The notes beneath the pieces were generated by a model. It made no database searches. It saw only the letters and a list, made by a program, of their open reading frames with translations, and was not told where the DNA came from. A stretch of 40,252 nucleotides of DNA. Origin: RGIG464 sp045643185 (GTDB taxonomy: Bacteria > Myxococcota_A > Bradymonadia > UBA4248). The position numbers and the translations under genes are program-made. Shown in pieces: positions 33,269 through 40,252 of this stretch (positions are counted from its first letter, which is position 1; each line of letters begins with the position of its first letter). The stretch spans positions 1-40,252 of the forward strand of contig JAZUKH010000269.1 in assembly GCA_045643185.1 (NCBI GenBank), in the 5' to 3' direction.

Positions 33269-35839
33269 TTATTTTGTGACATTGTCACTGACCGGATCCT
33301 CAGATTTGGTCGCTTCAATGAGTTTATCGAGTGCCGCGCTCAAGTATTCCAATTTGTAACCATAGAACGAAATCTCTTCGCCCTCGCCGCCGCAACTGGC
33401 GAGTTTGAAGGACTCCACCTCAAAGTCGTCAGTCGCAGCTACGACGTCAGCAGACGAGACAGGCGTAGCTTTCAGGTTATCCGAATCAAAAGCGACTTCT
33501 TCTTCACCTGCCTTATAAAAGGAACTCGTTTCGCCATTAACACCATAGCTGTACACAGAGACGGCATTTTTCCAGATGCGTTTACAGCTTGGGTATTTGG
33601 AGAAACGCGCTGTCGCTAACGTGGAGTTCTGAAGAATCTTGACCGTGTCAGCCCCCAGCTCAAGTTTTCCAGCGAACCCACTGATCGTGGTATCCGTCAT
33701 GGCGTAAAGGTTGGCGAGGACTGAGAAATTAGCAGCCGAGCCGTTGCTGACCGTAAGGCTCCCTATGACGCCGCCCACGATCTCGTCTCCATCGACACGA
33801 TCGGCGCGCACATTGAAATTAGAAATGTTGAAGTTAGCTGGAGACGCCTCACCGATCAAGCCGCCGACATAACCACGACCTTTTACTTGTTTTGCGTGCA
33901 TGAGGACCTTATCGAGCTCAACCGAATACGCATGAACTCTGCCGATCACGCCGCCAGCGAACTCACCTTCATCCCCACTGCTTTCAACGCGTCCGACCTG
34001 AATTGCATCATTGATCACGCTGCAGCCGGAGTAAGGACTGCCAGTGTTACTAAGAACACAATTACCGACGAGGCCACCAACCTCCGAGTCTCCCAAAACT
34101 TCATTGCCGACGGCCACGACATTCGTAACCCAGCCTGCGCCAACAAAGCCACCGACATAATTCCGTCCCTTCACTTGATCAAAACTGACCGATAAATAAT
34201 CTATCAAACCGATTTTGTCATGACGGACGGGATCGAACCCAAAGATGCCCCCAACGTTATCTTGACCTTCAACTTTATTGATCTTCATGATCTTATCTTT
34301 ATTGAAGGAATATTCGGCGCCCCAGGTCTTGCCGACGAACCCGCCGACATTATTCGCTCTTGGCGCAATGACTGACACGCCGTCCGCGTAGCAGTTTTTA
34401 ATGACGTTCGGCAACATATAGCTATCGCCATAATCCTTCACATAGGCGCGCACTTCACCGACGAGGCCACCGACGTTTTCTTCGGCGTTACTATGGAGCG
34501 TTCCTGAAAAGGTGATATTTTCGAGAACATTATTCTTTAAATCAACTAGATCCTCGGGCATCGCATTTTCGCTCCCGGTTTGCATACGGTTCGCGAGCAA
34601 GCCCTGACCATCTTTGACGTCATAATCGAGTGTAAGATCGGTAACGGTACTCTCTTTAATGTCAATAGCCAACGGCTGAGGCAAGGCGCAACGTCGTCCA
34701 TCGGGTCCAACGCTCGTAATGCGATGACCATTGCCGATGACGTTCAATTTGTTGAAATAGAGCGGAACATCCCAGTTATTGACGACGCAATCAACGCCGT
34801 AGACCGAAGTATTGGGCAAATCGGCCATATTCACATCATGTTTGAACTCGATATTTTTGACATTGAGCCCAAAGATATGCCCCCAGGTTGGCGTAAAAGC
34901 GCCTTTCCCAGACAGGATCATAGCCGCGTCATAGAGGTTTTCAGCGTGGTAAATGTAGAGCGTATCGTTTTCGAGAGAAATACAAGTCTCAGGGACGCCG
35001 CTAAGGAATTTTGGATTGTATGGACAGGGATCTTTAATATCGGGGACGCCATCGCCGTCTGTGTCGATGGGCTGCTCGTCAAAACAAGCGTTGCTCTCGC
35101 AGGCATAACCGCATACTTTCGTCTCCCATTGCCCATTTTTACATGTCAACAGGCTCTTTCCGTCGTCGGAGCATTTAACTTCATTGCCGTCGCAGACGGT
35201 GCATTCGCCGTTGTTACAGGCTTTCTCACAAGCCGTTTGATTTTTCCACGCGTTATTTTCACAGACCTGCGGCGTCTTGCCATCCGCCGCGCACTGTTTG
35301 GCACCGGCATCACAGACTTTTTCAGCACACGCGTCATTGCTGCAGACACCGGATTCGCAGACCTGATCGACCTTCCATTCACCGTTGACATTGCATTTCA
35401 ACAGGTTCTGGTTCTGACTGTCACACTGAACCGATTCAGGCGTACAAGCGCCGGGCAAAACGCACTGCCCCTCGATACACACGTCGTCGCCAATGCATCC
35501 ATGACCGCACTTACCGCAGTTTTTGATATCCGTACGCGCATCTGTTTTTTTGCCATCACATTCGATGAAGTAATTGACCGAGTAATGACTGCAAGCATAG
35601 TGCCCCGGTTTGTTATAGACCTCAACGCAGGACTCACCATTACTGCTGATACACTGCTCTTTTTCTTTATGCGTCACGCTTGATTCATCGACCACGGGTT
35701 CAAAGATCGAGTCTATGATCACGCCATCGAAGGTGCCCATATCGCAGGGAATCGTTGTCGCCTCATCGAGACTACTTTCGGAACAGGCAGTGAGCAGCGA
35801 AGCGAGGGCTAAAAGATAGAGACTACGTTTATTCATCAT
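33269..35839 (-). CDS. GLUG-repeat lipoprotein, paralogue 3
   Basis: I place the start at 35839, eight bases after AAGGAG; a second ATG follows directly at 35836. Upstream codons in frame do not belong to the protein. The signal has lipobox LTAC. The 857-residue product repeats the family plan: head with GVIIDSIFEPV and NCGKCGHGC, three Cys modules, the TSP3 loop DTDGDGVPDIKDPCPYNP, LYDAAMILSGKGAF, then GLUG turns (ENVGGLVGEVRAYV, NNVGGFVGKTWGAEY, DNVGGIFGFDP, SEVGGLVGNCV). It ends in LSAALDKLIEATKS. Stretches such as KQCAADGKTPQVCENNAWK are nearly identical to paralogue 2, which suggests gene conversion or recent exchange between the copies. Confidence 0.85.
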   Translation of the reverse strand: MMNKRSLYLLALASLLTACSESSLDEATTIPCDMGTFDGVIIDSIFEPVVDESSVTHKEKEQCISSNGESCVEVYNKPGHYACSHYSVNYFIECDGKKTDARTDIKNCGKCGHGCIGDDVCIEGQCVLPGACTPESVQCDSQNQNLLKCNVNGEWKVDQVCESGVCSNDACAEKVCDAGAKQCAADGKTPQVCENNAWKNQTACEKACNNGECTVCDGNEVKCSDDGKSLLTCKNGQWETKVCGYACESNACFDEQPIDTDGDGVPDIKDPCPYNPKFLSGVPETCISLENDTLYIYHAENLYDAAMILSGKGAFTPTWGHIFGLNVKNIEFKHDVNMADLPNTSVYGVDCVVNNWDVPLYFNKLNVIGNGHRITSVGPDGRRCALPQPLAIDIKESTVTDLTLDYDVKDGQGLLANRMQTGSENAMPEDLVDLKNNVLENITFSGTLHSNAEENVGGLVGEVRAYVKDYGDSYMLPNVIKNCYADGVSVIAPRANNVGGFVGKTWGAEYSFNKDKIMKINKVEGQDNVGGIFGFDPVRHDKIGLIDYLSVSFDQVKGRNYVGGFVGAGWVTNVVAVGNEVLGDSEVGGLVGNCVLSNTGSPYSGCSVINDAIQVGRVESSGDEGEFAGGVIGRVHAYSVELDKVLMHAKQVKGRGYVGGLIGEASPANFNISNFNVRADRVDGDEIVGGVIGSLTVSNGSAANFSVLANLYAMTDTTISGFAGKLELGADTVKILQNSTLATARFSKYPSCKRIWKNAVSVYSYGVNGETSSFYKAGEEEVAFDSDNLKATPVSSADVVAATDDFEVESFKLASCGGEGEEISFYGYKLEYLSAALDKLIEATKSEDPVSDNVTK

Positions 35840-35946
35840 GATGAGTGCTCCTTGGCAGGGCGATCGTCCACTGCCAGCCTTTTCAACGTTCTCCTCATAA
35901 GAGCCTCGTCTGGCAGTGTCATATTCTAATAATTTAATTATGAACA

Positions 35947-35984
35947 CGACGTTTATATATAAATAAATTTATATATAAACGTCG
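35947..35984. repeat. Perfect 38-bp AT-rich palindrome
   Basis: Bases 35947-35964 pair perfectly with 35967-35984 across a 2-base loop (stem CGACGTTTATATATAAAT). It starts two bases past the stop codon of the next minus-strand gene. The stem is mostly A/T and no T-run follows, so it does not look like a normal intrinsic terminator. Confidence 0.75.
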
Positions 35985-35986
35985 AA

Positions 35987-36976
35987 CTAAAATTCAAAGG
36001 ACAGCCCGACGCCAGCGCTATCAGCTCCGACATACGGAGTAACGAGCACATTGTCGGCGAGTGTTTCTTTAAGTTTAGTATATTTGACGGCATCGATGAT
36101 GAGCAGCGACGCGCCCGTCACCGCAGCAGCAGCGCCCACACCGATCATACCATAAGCGATATAATATTTATTATTGGTCTCGGTACGTTTTTTGGCGAGG
36201 TTTGGATAACCACCAGGATCTTTCATGTGTCCGTCGTGATAATCTTTATAATCTTTGTGTGAAACGCCATAGATGGCACCACCCGCCGCGGCGATAGCCA
36301 CACCACCGCCGAGAAGCGACCAGCCGGCGATCTTCAAAGTCTTGGATTTACGGTTGACTTCTTCCTGAGTCACCCCGGCGTTTTCTGCGATCTTTTCGTA
36401 ATTCACGATCTCGACATTGATGTCGTTTGTCATGCCGTCAGAAGCCGTGACCTGAAATGCATTGGTACCGTAAGACGCGCTAGCCACGACGTTGTGCTTG
36501 CCCGGCGCAACGCGGATCGGTTCGGGAGAGCACTGAAAAGCCTTGTCTTCATCCAAAGCGATCTTGATCTCAGGCGACTCGCATTTGAACGAAAGATAAG
36601 CAGAACAATGCTGATCGAACGTCTGCTGCAATTCAGACAATTTCTGCATCACGACATCATGCGGCAGGTCTTCGGTGGACGGCGCATCGGGGACGCGACG
36701 ATAGGCATCTTCTGCCAACATGCACTTGCCCTGCGCTTCGTAGATCTTGCCCAGCTGCATCCAAACAAAGTCGATCTCGCCAATCTCGATCATGGCTGTA
36801 AACAGTTTTTCTGCTTTAGCATAATCGCCTGCTTCACGAGCATCGTAAGCCTGGTTATTCAACAACGTGATCTGCGTAAGCTGTTCCTCGGAAAGCTCAA
36901 TAATTTCATTGGCATACCCCAATGAACTCATCAACATCATCGCACCGAGTGTACCCAACCCCAATGATTTCAACAT
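35987..36976 (-). CDS. TPR/PEGA-like protein with two C-terminal membrane segments
   Basis: The 329-residue protein starts behind AGGAG and has a Sec signal (cleavage near GYANEI). A TPR-like helix pair follows (YDAREAGDYAKAEKLFTAMI, IYEAQGKCMLAEDAYRRV). A beta segment with KCESPEIKIALDED and IRVAPGKHNVVASASYG resembles a PEGA domain, where a short sandwich presents ligands on envelope proteins. Two hydrophobic stretches near residues 215-240 (LLGGGVAIAAAGGAIYGV) and 275-298 (IAYGMIGVGAAAAVTG) are likely membrane helices, and the final residues end in Phe (GVGLSFEF). Such TPR plus PEGA plus membrane-hairpin proteins are common in Myxococcota genomes; the function is unknown. The gene is single, followed by the 38-bp palindrome. 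Confidence 0.7.
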   Translation of the reverse strand: MLKSLGLGTLGAMMLMSSLGYANEIIELSEEQLTQITLLNNQAYDAREAGDYAKAEKLFTAMIEIGEIDFVWMQLGKIYEAQGKCMLAEDAYRRVPDAPSTEDLPHDVVMQKLSELQQTFDQHCSAYLSFKCESPEIKIALDEDKAFQCSPEPIRVAPGKHNVVASASYGTNAFQVTASDGMTNDINVEIVNYEKIAENAGVTQEEVNRKSKTLKIAGWSLLGGGVAIAAAGGAIYGVSHKDYKDYHDGHMKDPGGYPNLAKKRTETNNKYYIAYGMIGVGAAAAVTGASLLIIDAVKYTKLKETLADNVLVTPYVGADSAGVGLSFEF

Positions 36977-37232
36977 CTTGATAACTCCTGACCTAAAAGA
37001 CTTGGCTCAATTTTCACGTATAATCCATGCCGTAACAGCATCAACGCTTATTATATCACACTACGGGCGCATTTTCACCACTATTTGAGGTTTAACCATC
37101 CATCCAAGTTTTTTGTGTGCATCCCGGTTGACGAAAACGGCGCGGCGCGCCATAAGACGACGTCGTGCCAAGCGGTTCCCCCATACCGCGTTCAGACGTT
37201 ATTTTTTTCTTTTATATTTTTTTGGAAAAGCG

Positions 37233-38657
37233 ATGACAGAGCAGGAAATTCAAAGTTTATTGGCGGAGATCCGTTCACGCCGCAGTGAGTATGCGCGCGC
37301 AGGTTATGATGATTCAACGCGTGAATCGGCGTATGTGGACGATCTTGCGCGCTATGAGTGCGCAGGCTTGACGGCGCGGCGCGCGCGTTTTGACGGAGAA
37401 GTCGGCGTGGAACGCGACCCGATCGTCATGTCGCGCGGCAAAGGCGCCTTCGTCTGGGACGCCGATGGGCGTCCCTATGTCGACATGGGCGCCTGTTTTG
37501 CCGTCGCAGCCTACGGCCACGCCAACGACGAGCTCATAGCAGCACTCACCGAGCAGGCGCAAAAAATGATGCACGGCATGGGCGATGTTTACCCAACCGA
37601 CGTCAAAGTGACGTTCCTGAAAAAGCTCGCCGAAATGGCCCCCGGTAATCTCAACCAGGCTCTGCTCAGCCAGTCGGGCGCCGAAGCCGTCGAGACCGGC
37701 CTCAAAATGGCTCAGATGGCCACCAAACGCCACCGCATCATCGCGTTTGAATCGTGTTACCACGGTCTGAGCTACGGCGCGCTGTCAGTCACCGGGCACA
37801 GTGACGCGTTCAAACAACCGTTCAAACCGCGTATCTGCAGCGAAACGACGTACGTGCCCTACGCGAACTGCGCGCGCTGCGCCTTTGGTCAAAAGCCCGA
37901 GACGTGCGAATTCGCCTGTCTGAAACACCTGGAACGCCTGCTCCAAGCACCGTCAAGCGGCTGCACCGACGTCGCGGCAGTCATCGCCGAACCAGTTCAG
38001 GGACGCGGCGGCGACATTGTGCCGCCCAAAGGCTGGCTCAAAGCGCTTCGCGACGTTTGCACACGTAACGACGTGCTTCTGATCCTCGACGAGATCTACA
38101 CCGGGTTTGGGCGCACGGGCGCACGCTTTGCGTGTGAACACGAGGGCGTCGTGCCCGACATTTTGTGCCTAGGAAAAGCCATGACCGGCGCATTCCCACT
38201 ATCGGCTGCCATGGCCACGCCCGACGTTCTTAAACACTGGCCGCTCAATACGACCGAGGCCATTCACACCAGCACGTTCCTTGGCAACCCCATGGGCTGT
38301 GCCGTCGGGCTCAAGGCACTCGAGATCCTTGAACGTGACCAGCTCGCTCAACGCGCTGCAGAACTCGGTGCCTGGCTCAAAGCCGAGATCGTGCGCATCG
38401 CTGACAAGCGCCGCGACATCGTCTTTGACGTGCGCGGCAAGGGCTTCATGATCGGCATCGAGTTCGCCGACCCCGACAGCAAACCGCGCACCGACCTGGC
38501 GCTCAAAGTCGTCGACGAACTCCGCAACCGTGGCTTCATTCTGTTGCCCAGCGGCCCCTGGTCACAGGTCGTCTCGCTCTCTCCCACGCTCGTCATGCCC
38601 AAAGCGTGTCTCGAAGCCTTCCTTACCGAGTTCGAAGACGTCGTCACGCATTTGTAA
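37233..38657 (+). CDS. Class III PLP-dependent aminotransferase
   Basis: The start is set at 37233 (MTEQEIQ); the 40 codons in frame before it are Arg-rich and read like non-coding sequence, and GGAAAAG lies just upstream. The 474-residue enzyme has the fold type I features of class III aminotransferases: YVDMGACFAVAAYGH, LSQSGAEAVETGLKMA, LLILDEIYTGFGRTG with the PLP-binding Asp, and LGKAMTGAFPLSAAM with the Schiff-base Lys. Residues of about 215-235 contain four Cys (ANCARCAFGQKPETCEFAC), seen in one branch of the 4-aminobutyrate/ornithine aminotransferase group. The substrate, probably an omega-amino acid, cannot be fixed from sequence alone. It is monocistronic and convergent with the aminopeptidase gene. 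Confidence 0.9.
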   Translation: MTEQEIQSLLAEIRSRRSEYARAGYDDSTRESAYVDDLARYECAGLTARRARFDGEVGVERDPIVMSRGKGAFVWDADGRPYVDMGACFAVAAYGHANDELIAALTEQAQKMMHGMGDVYPTDVKVTFLKKLAEMAPGNLNQALLSQSGAEAVETGLKMAQMATKRHRIIAFESCYHGLSYGALSVTGHSDAFKQPFKPRICSETTYVPYANCARCAFGQKPETCEFACLKHLERLLQAPSSGCTDVAAVIAEPVQGRGGDIVPPKGWLKALRDVCTRNDVLLILDEIYTGFGRTGARFACEHEGVVPDILCLGKAMTGAFPLSAAMATPDVLKHWPLNTTEAIHTSTFLGNPMGCAVGLKALEILERDQLAQRAAELGAWLKAEIVRIADKRRDIVFDVRGKGFMIGIEFADPDSKPRTDLALKVVDELRNRGFILLPSGPWSQVVSLSPTLVMPKACLEAFLTEFEDVVTHL

Positions 38658-38686
38658 CCGCCAGCAATTGCAACTCAACGTCACTT

Positions 38687-38728
38687 AGCCCCCAAGCGCC
38701 CCAATCTGGGACGCTGAAGGGGCTTTTC
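38687..38728 (+). terminator. Terminator of the aminotransferase gene
   Basis: AGCCCC and GGGGCT form the outer stem, with AGCG/CGCT inside, followed by TTTT at 38724-38727. It lies 30 bases after the stop codon and within 20 bases of the end of the convergent gene. Confidence 0.6.
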
Positions 38729-38745
38729 ATGAAGATCGACAACGA

Positions 38746-40053
38746 TTACGCTTTTTGCATCATTCGTTCAATGTCGTCGATCTCTTTAACGAGTTCAGCC
38801 GTGAGATTGACCGGTCCGTTTTCAGTAACGAGAATGTCGTCTTCGATGCGCACCCCAATGCCACGGTATTTTTCGGGCACGGACGTGTCATCCACTGTGA
38901 AGTAGAGCCCGGGTTCGACCGTCAGAATGACGCCGGCTTCGAGCAGAGCAGGCTTGTCACCGTTACGGTGATAGGCCGTGCCCACGTCGTGCGTATCGAT
39001 ACCGAGGTAGTGGCTCGTGCCGTGGAAATACCAGGGTTTGTCGAGTTCCTTTTCAAAGATCTCGTCAGGCGACTGGCTCAAGATGCCGAGGTCATGCAAG
39101 CCCTGGGCAAAGATGCGACGAACACGGTCGTGCGGGCTCTTCATGTGATTACCAGGCACGCATTCCTTGATGGCCTCTTTTTGGGCGCGCAGCACAAGTT
39201 CATAGATGTCGCGCTGGGCCGACGTGAATTTGCCGTTTGCCGGGAAGGTGCGCGAGATGTCACCGGCGTATTCTTTGTACTGAGCGCCGGCATCGATCAA
39301 AAGCAGGTCACCGTCGTTAATGACGTCGCGATTGGCTTCGTAGTGCAACGTCGTGGCGTGCGCGCCACCAGCGGCGATCGTGCCAAAACTCTCTTCCTGC
39401 GCGCCACGCGTGCGGAAACCGTGCGCCAGGATCGCTTCGATCTGCCATTCGCCCATGCCTGGTTTGAGCTGAGCGAGCACGTCCTGGAACGCCTGTGCCG
39501 TGATCGAACAGGCTTTTTTCATCACCTCGATCTCGTCGCCATCCTTGACGCGGCGCATGTCGTCGACAATGTCACGCACATCCATGAAGGCACGCGGTCC
39601 TTCGCTCGCGTGGCGGCCGCGATGGCGAAGTTTTTCGCTCTCTTCAAACAACATGGCACCCACTTCGGCGTAGCAACCAAAGTCAAAATAGACCTGGTCG
39701 AGCGGAAAGAGGATCTTGGCGAGTTCTTCACGAAGTTTACCGATATCAAAAGCTTCGTCGGCACCAAATTGGTCGATGGCACCTTCACAGCCGTAACGGG
39801 GGCCGACCCAGCGTTCGCGCTCGGGGTCATGAGGCAACACGAACATCGTGAATTTTGAGCCCAGGTCGGCGCTCAAAATAACGAGCACAGCCCCCGGTTC
39901 GTCGATGCCACACAAATAGGTGACATTCGGATCCGGACGATAGGCATAGTCCTGGTCACCGCTACGGTGCGCAGGTTGGGGGTTGACGATGATTGCCGCA
40001 GAATTCGGCAAAAGCGCTTTGGAAAGCGCCAAACGACGTGATTTGTAATCCAT
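38746..40053 (-). CDS. pepP: Xaa-Pro aminopeptidase (aminopeptidase P)
   Basis: The enzyme removes the N-terminal residue from peptides with Pro in second position, using two metal ions (usually Mn). The 435-residue length matches PepP. The N-terminal domain contains YRPDPNVTYLCGIDEPGAV. The creatinase/pita-bread catalytic domain shows all metal ligands: LLLIDAGAQY (Asp), AGDISRTFP (Asp), HGTSHYLGIDTHDVG (His), TVEPGLYF (Glu) and GIGVRIEDDILVT (Glu). Translation starts behind AAGGAA with an 8-base spacer. It is monocistronic, and a terminator for the gene upstream of it lies 33 bp before its start. Confidence 0.95.
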   Translation of the reverse strand: MDYKSRRLALSKALLPNSAAIIVNPQPAHRSGDQDYAYRPDPNVTYLCGIDEPGAVLVILSADLGSKFTMFVLPHDPERERWVGPRYGCEGAIDQFGADEAFDIGKLREELAKILFPLDQVYFDFGCYAEVGAMLFEESEKLRHRGRHASEGPRAFMDVRDIVDDMRRVKDGDEIEVMKKACSITAQAFQDVLAQLKPGMGEWQIEAILAHGFRTRGAQEESFGTIAAGGAHATTLHYEANRDVINDGDLLLIDAGAQYKEYAGDISRTFPANGKFTSAQRDIYELVLRAQKEAIKECVPGNHMKSPHDRVRRIFAQGLHDLGILSQSPDEIFEKELDKPWYFHGTSHYLGIDTHDVGTAYHRNGDKPALLEAGVILTVEPGLYFTVDDTSVPEKYRGIGVRIEDDILVTENGPVNLTAELVKEIDDIERMMQKA

Positions 40054-40085
40054 GATCGATTTCCTTTACTAAATACGAACTGCTC

Positions 40086-40113
40086 AAAAAAAAGCGCGCC
40101 AAATTGGCGCGCT
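40086..40113 (-). terminator. Terminator of the gene at the right edge
   Basis: GCGCGCC and GGCGCGC pair around AAATT. On the minus strand the stem is followed by eight T, giving a strong intrinsic terminator 29 bases after the stop of the gene that runs off the right edge. Confidence 0.85.
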
Positions 40114-40141
40114 TCGTCATACGACCAAACTAAATCTTTGA

Positions 40142-40252
40142 TCAGGCTTTGTCTTCGGCGGTGTCGGCATCAGCAGGCTTGTCGGCGGTGTCGGCATCAG
40201 CAGGCTTGTCGGCGGTGTCGGCGTCAGCAGGCTTGTCGGCGGTGTCGGCGGC
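40142..40252 (-). CDS. C-terminal tail of a gene running off the right edge, with ADTADKPAD repeats
   Basis: The last 36 codons and a TGA at 40142-40144 are in the window. The tail is made of the nine-residue unit ADTADKPAD, three full copies plus a degenerate fourth that ends in EDKA. The DNA unit is 27 bp, nearly identical in each copy. Such Ala/Asp/Lys/Pro tails are flexible extensions, often at the end of ribosomal, chaperone or nucleoid-type proteins; which one this is cannot be told from the tail. Confidence in coding comes from the clean frame and the strong terminator just after it. Confidence 0.65.
   Translation of the reverse strand, partial: AADTADKPADADTADKPADADTADKPADADTAEDKA
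40173..40252 (-). repeat. 27-bp coding tandem repeat
   Basis: Units begin at 40173, 40200 and 40227, differing at one base (CATCA versus CGTCA). The third is cut one base short by the window edge. Confidence 0.85.

Overview
The window reads as a chromosomal segment of a Gram-negative, probably anaerobic bacterium. A lineage near the Myxococcota (former Deltaproteobacteria) is my best guess. The reasons are ten lipoproteins with clear lipoboxes, none with Asp at +2, thrombospondin type 3 (TSP3) and GLUG repeat surface proteins, TPR and PEGA-like envelope proteins, an OmpA-type lipoprotein, and HydF, which implies [FeFe]-hydrogenase. Placement rests on protein style only; there is no rRNA or other phylogenetic marker here.

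Layout. 1-1130: a lipoprotein running off the left edge, then an IS256-type transposase remnant whose catalytic core has been deleted. 1177-8419: three lipoproteins, namely a glycine-rich/Calx-beta-like one (+), an L,D-transpeptidase-like one (-) and a 984-residue TSP3 one (-). 8827-11236: an AlkD-like DNA glycosylase and a lipoprotein serpin (+). 11466-16753: a HEAT-repeat lipoprotein, hydF and glgP (-). 17036-21321: a TPR envelope protein, then an operon of a coiled-coil periplasmic protein, an OmpA-domain lipoprotein and tcdA (-). 21760-22854: an Rpn/PD-(D/E)XK nuclease. 23219-26241: hflX, a hypothetical protein and nth (+). 26512-35839: three tandem paralogous GLUG lipoproteins, separated by decayed gene fragments. 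35987-40252: a TPR/PEGA-like membrane protein (-), a class III aminotransferase (+), a Xaa-Pro aminopeptidase (-) and the repetitive C-terminal tail of another gene (-).

How it fits together. About half the genes encode exported envelope proteins (adhesin-like repeats, a protease inhibitor, peptidoglycan-linked proteins). The rest are housekeeping: glycogen breakdown, hydrogenase maturation, base-excision repair, tRNA modification, a ribosome-associated GTPase and peptide/amino acid metabolism. No phage, CRISPR array, tRNA or rRNA was seen.

The most unusual signal is not a gene. At least twelve intergenic palindromes share one architecture: X-TAT-Y-loop-Y'-ATA-C-X'. The stem sequences X and Y differ from copy to copy but stay complementary, and a single unpaired C after the 3' ATA is kept. 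They lie downstream of genes and also between divergent genes, in both orientations, so they are not just terminators. They look like a fast-evolving REP/MITE-like or structural nucleic-acid element.
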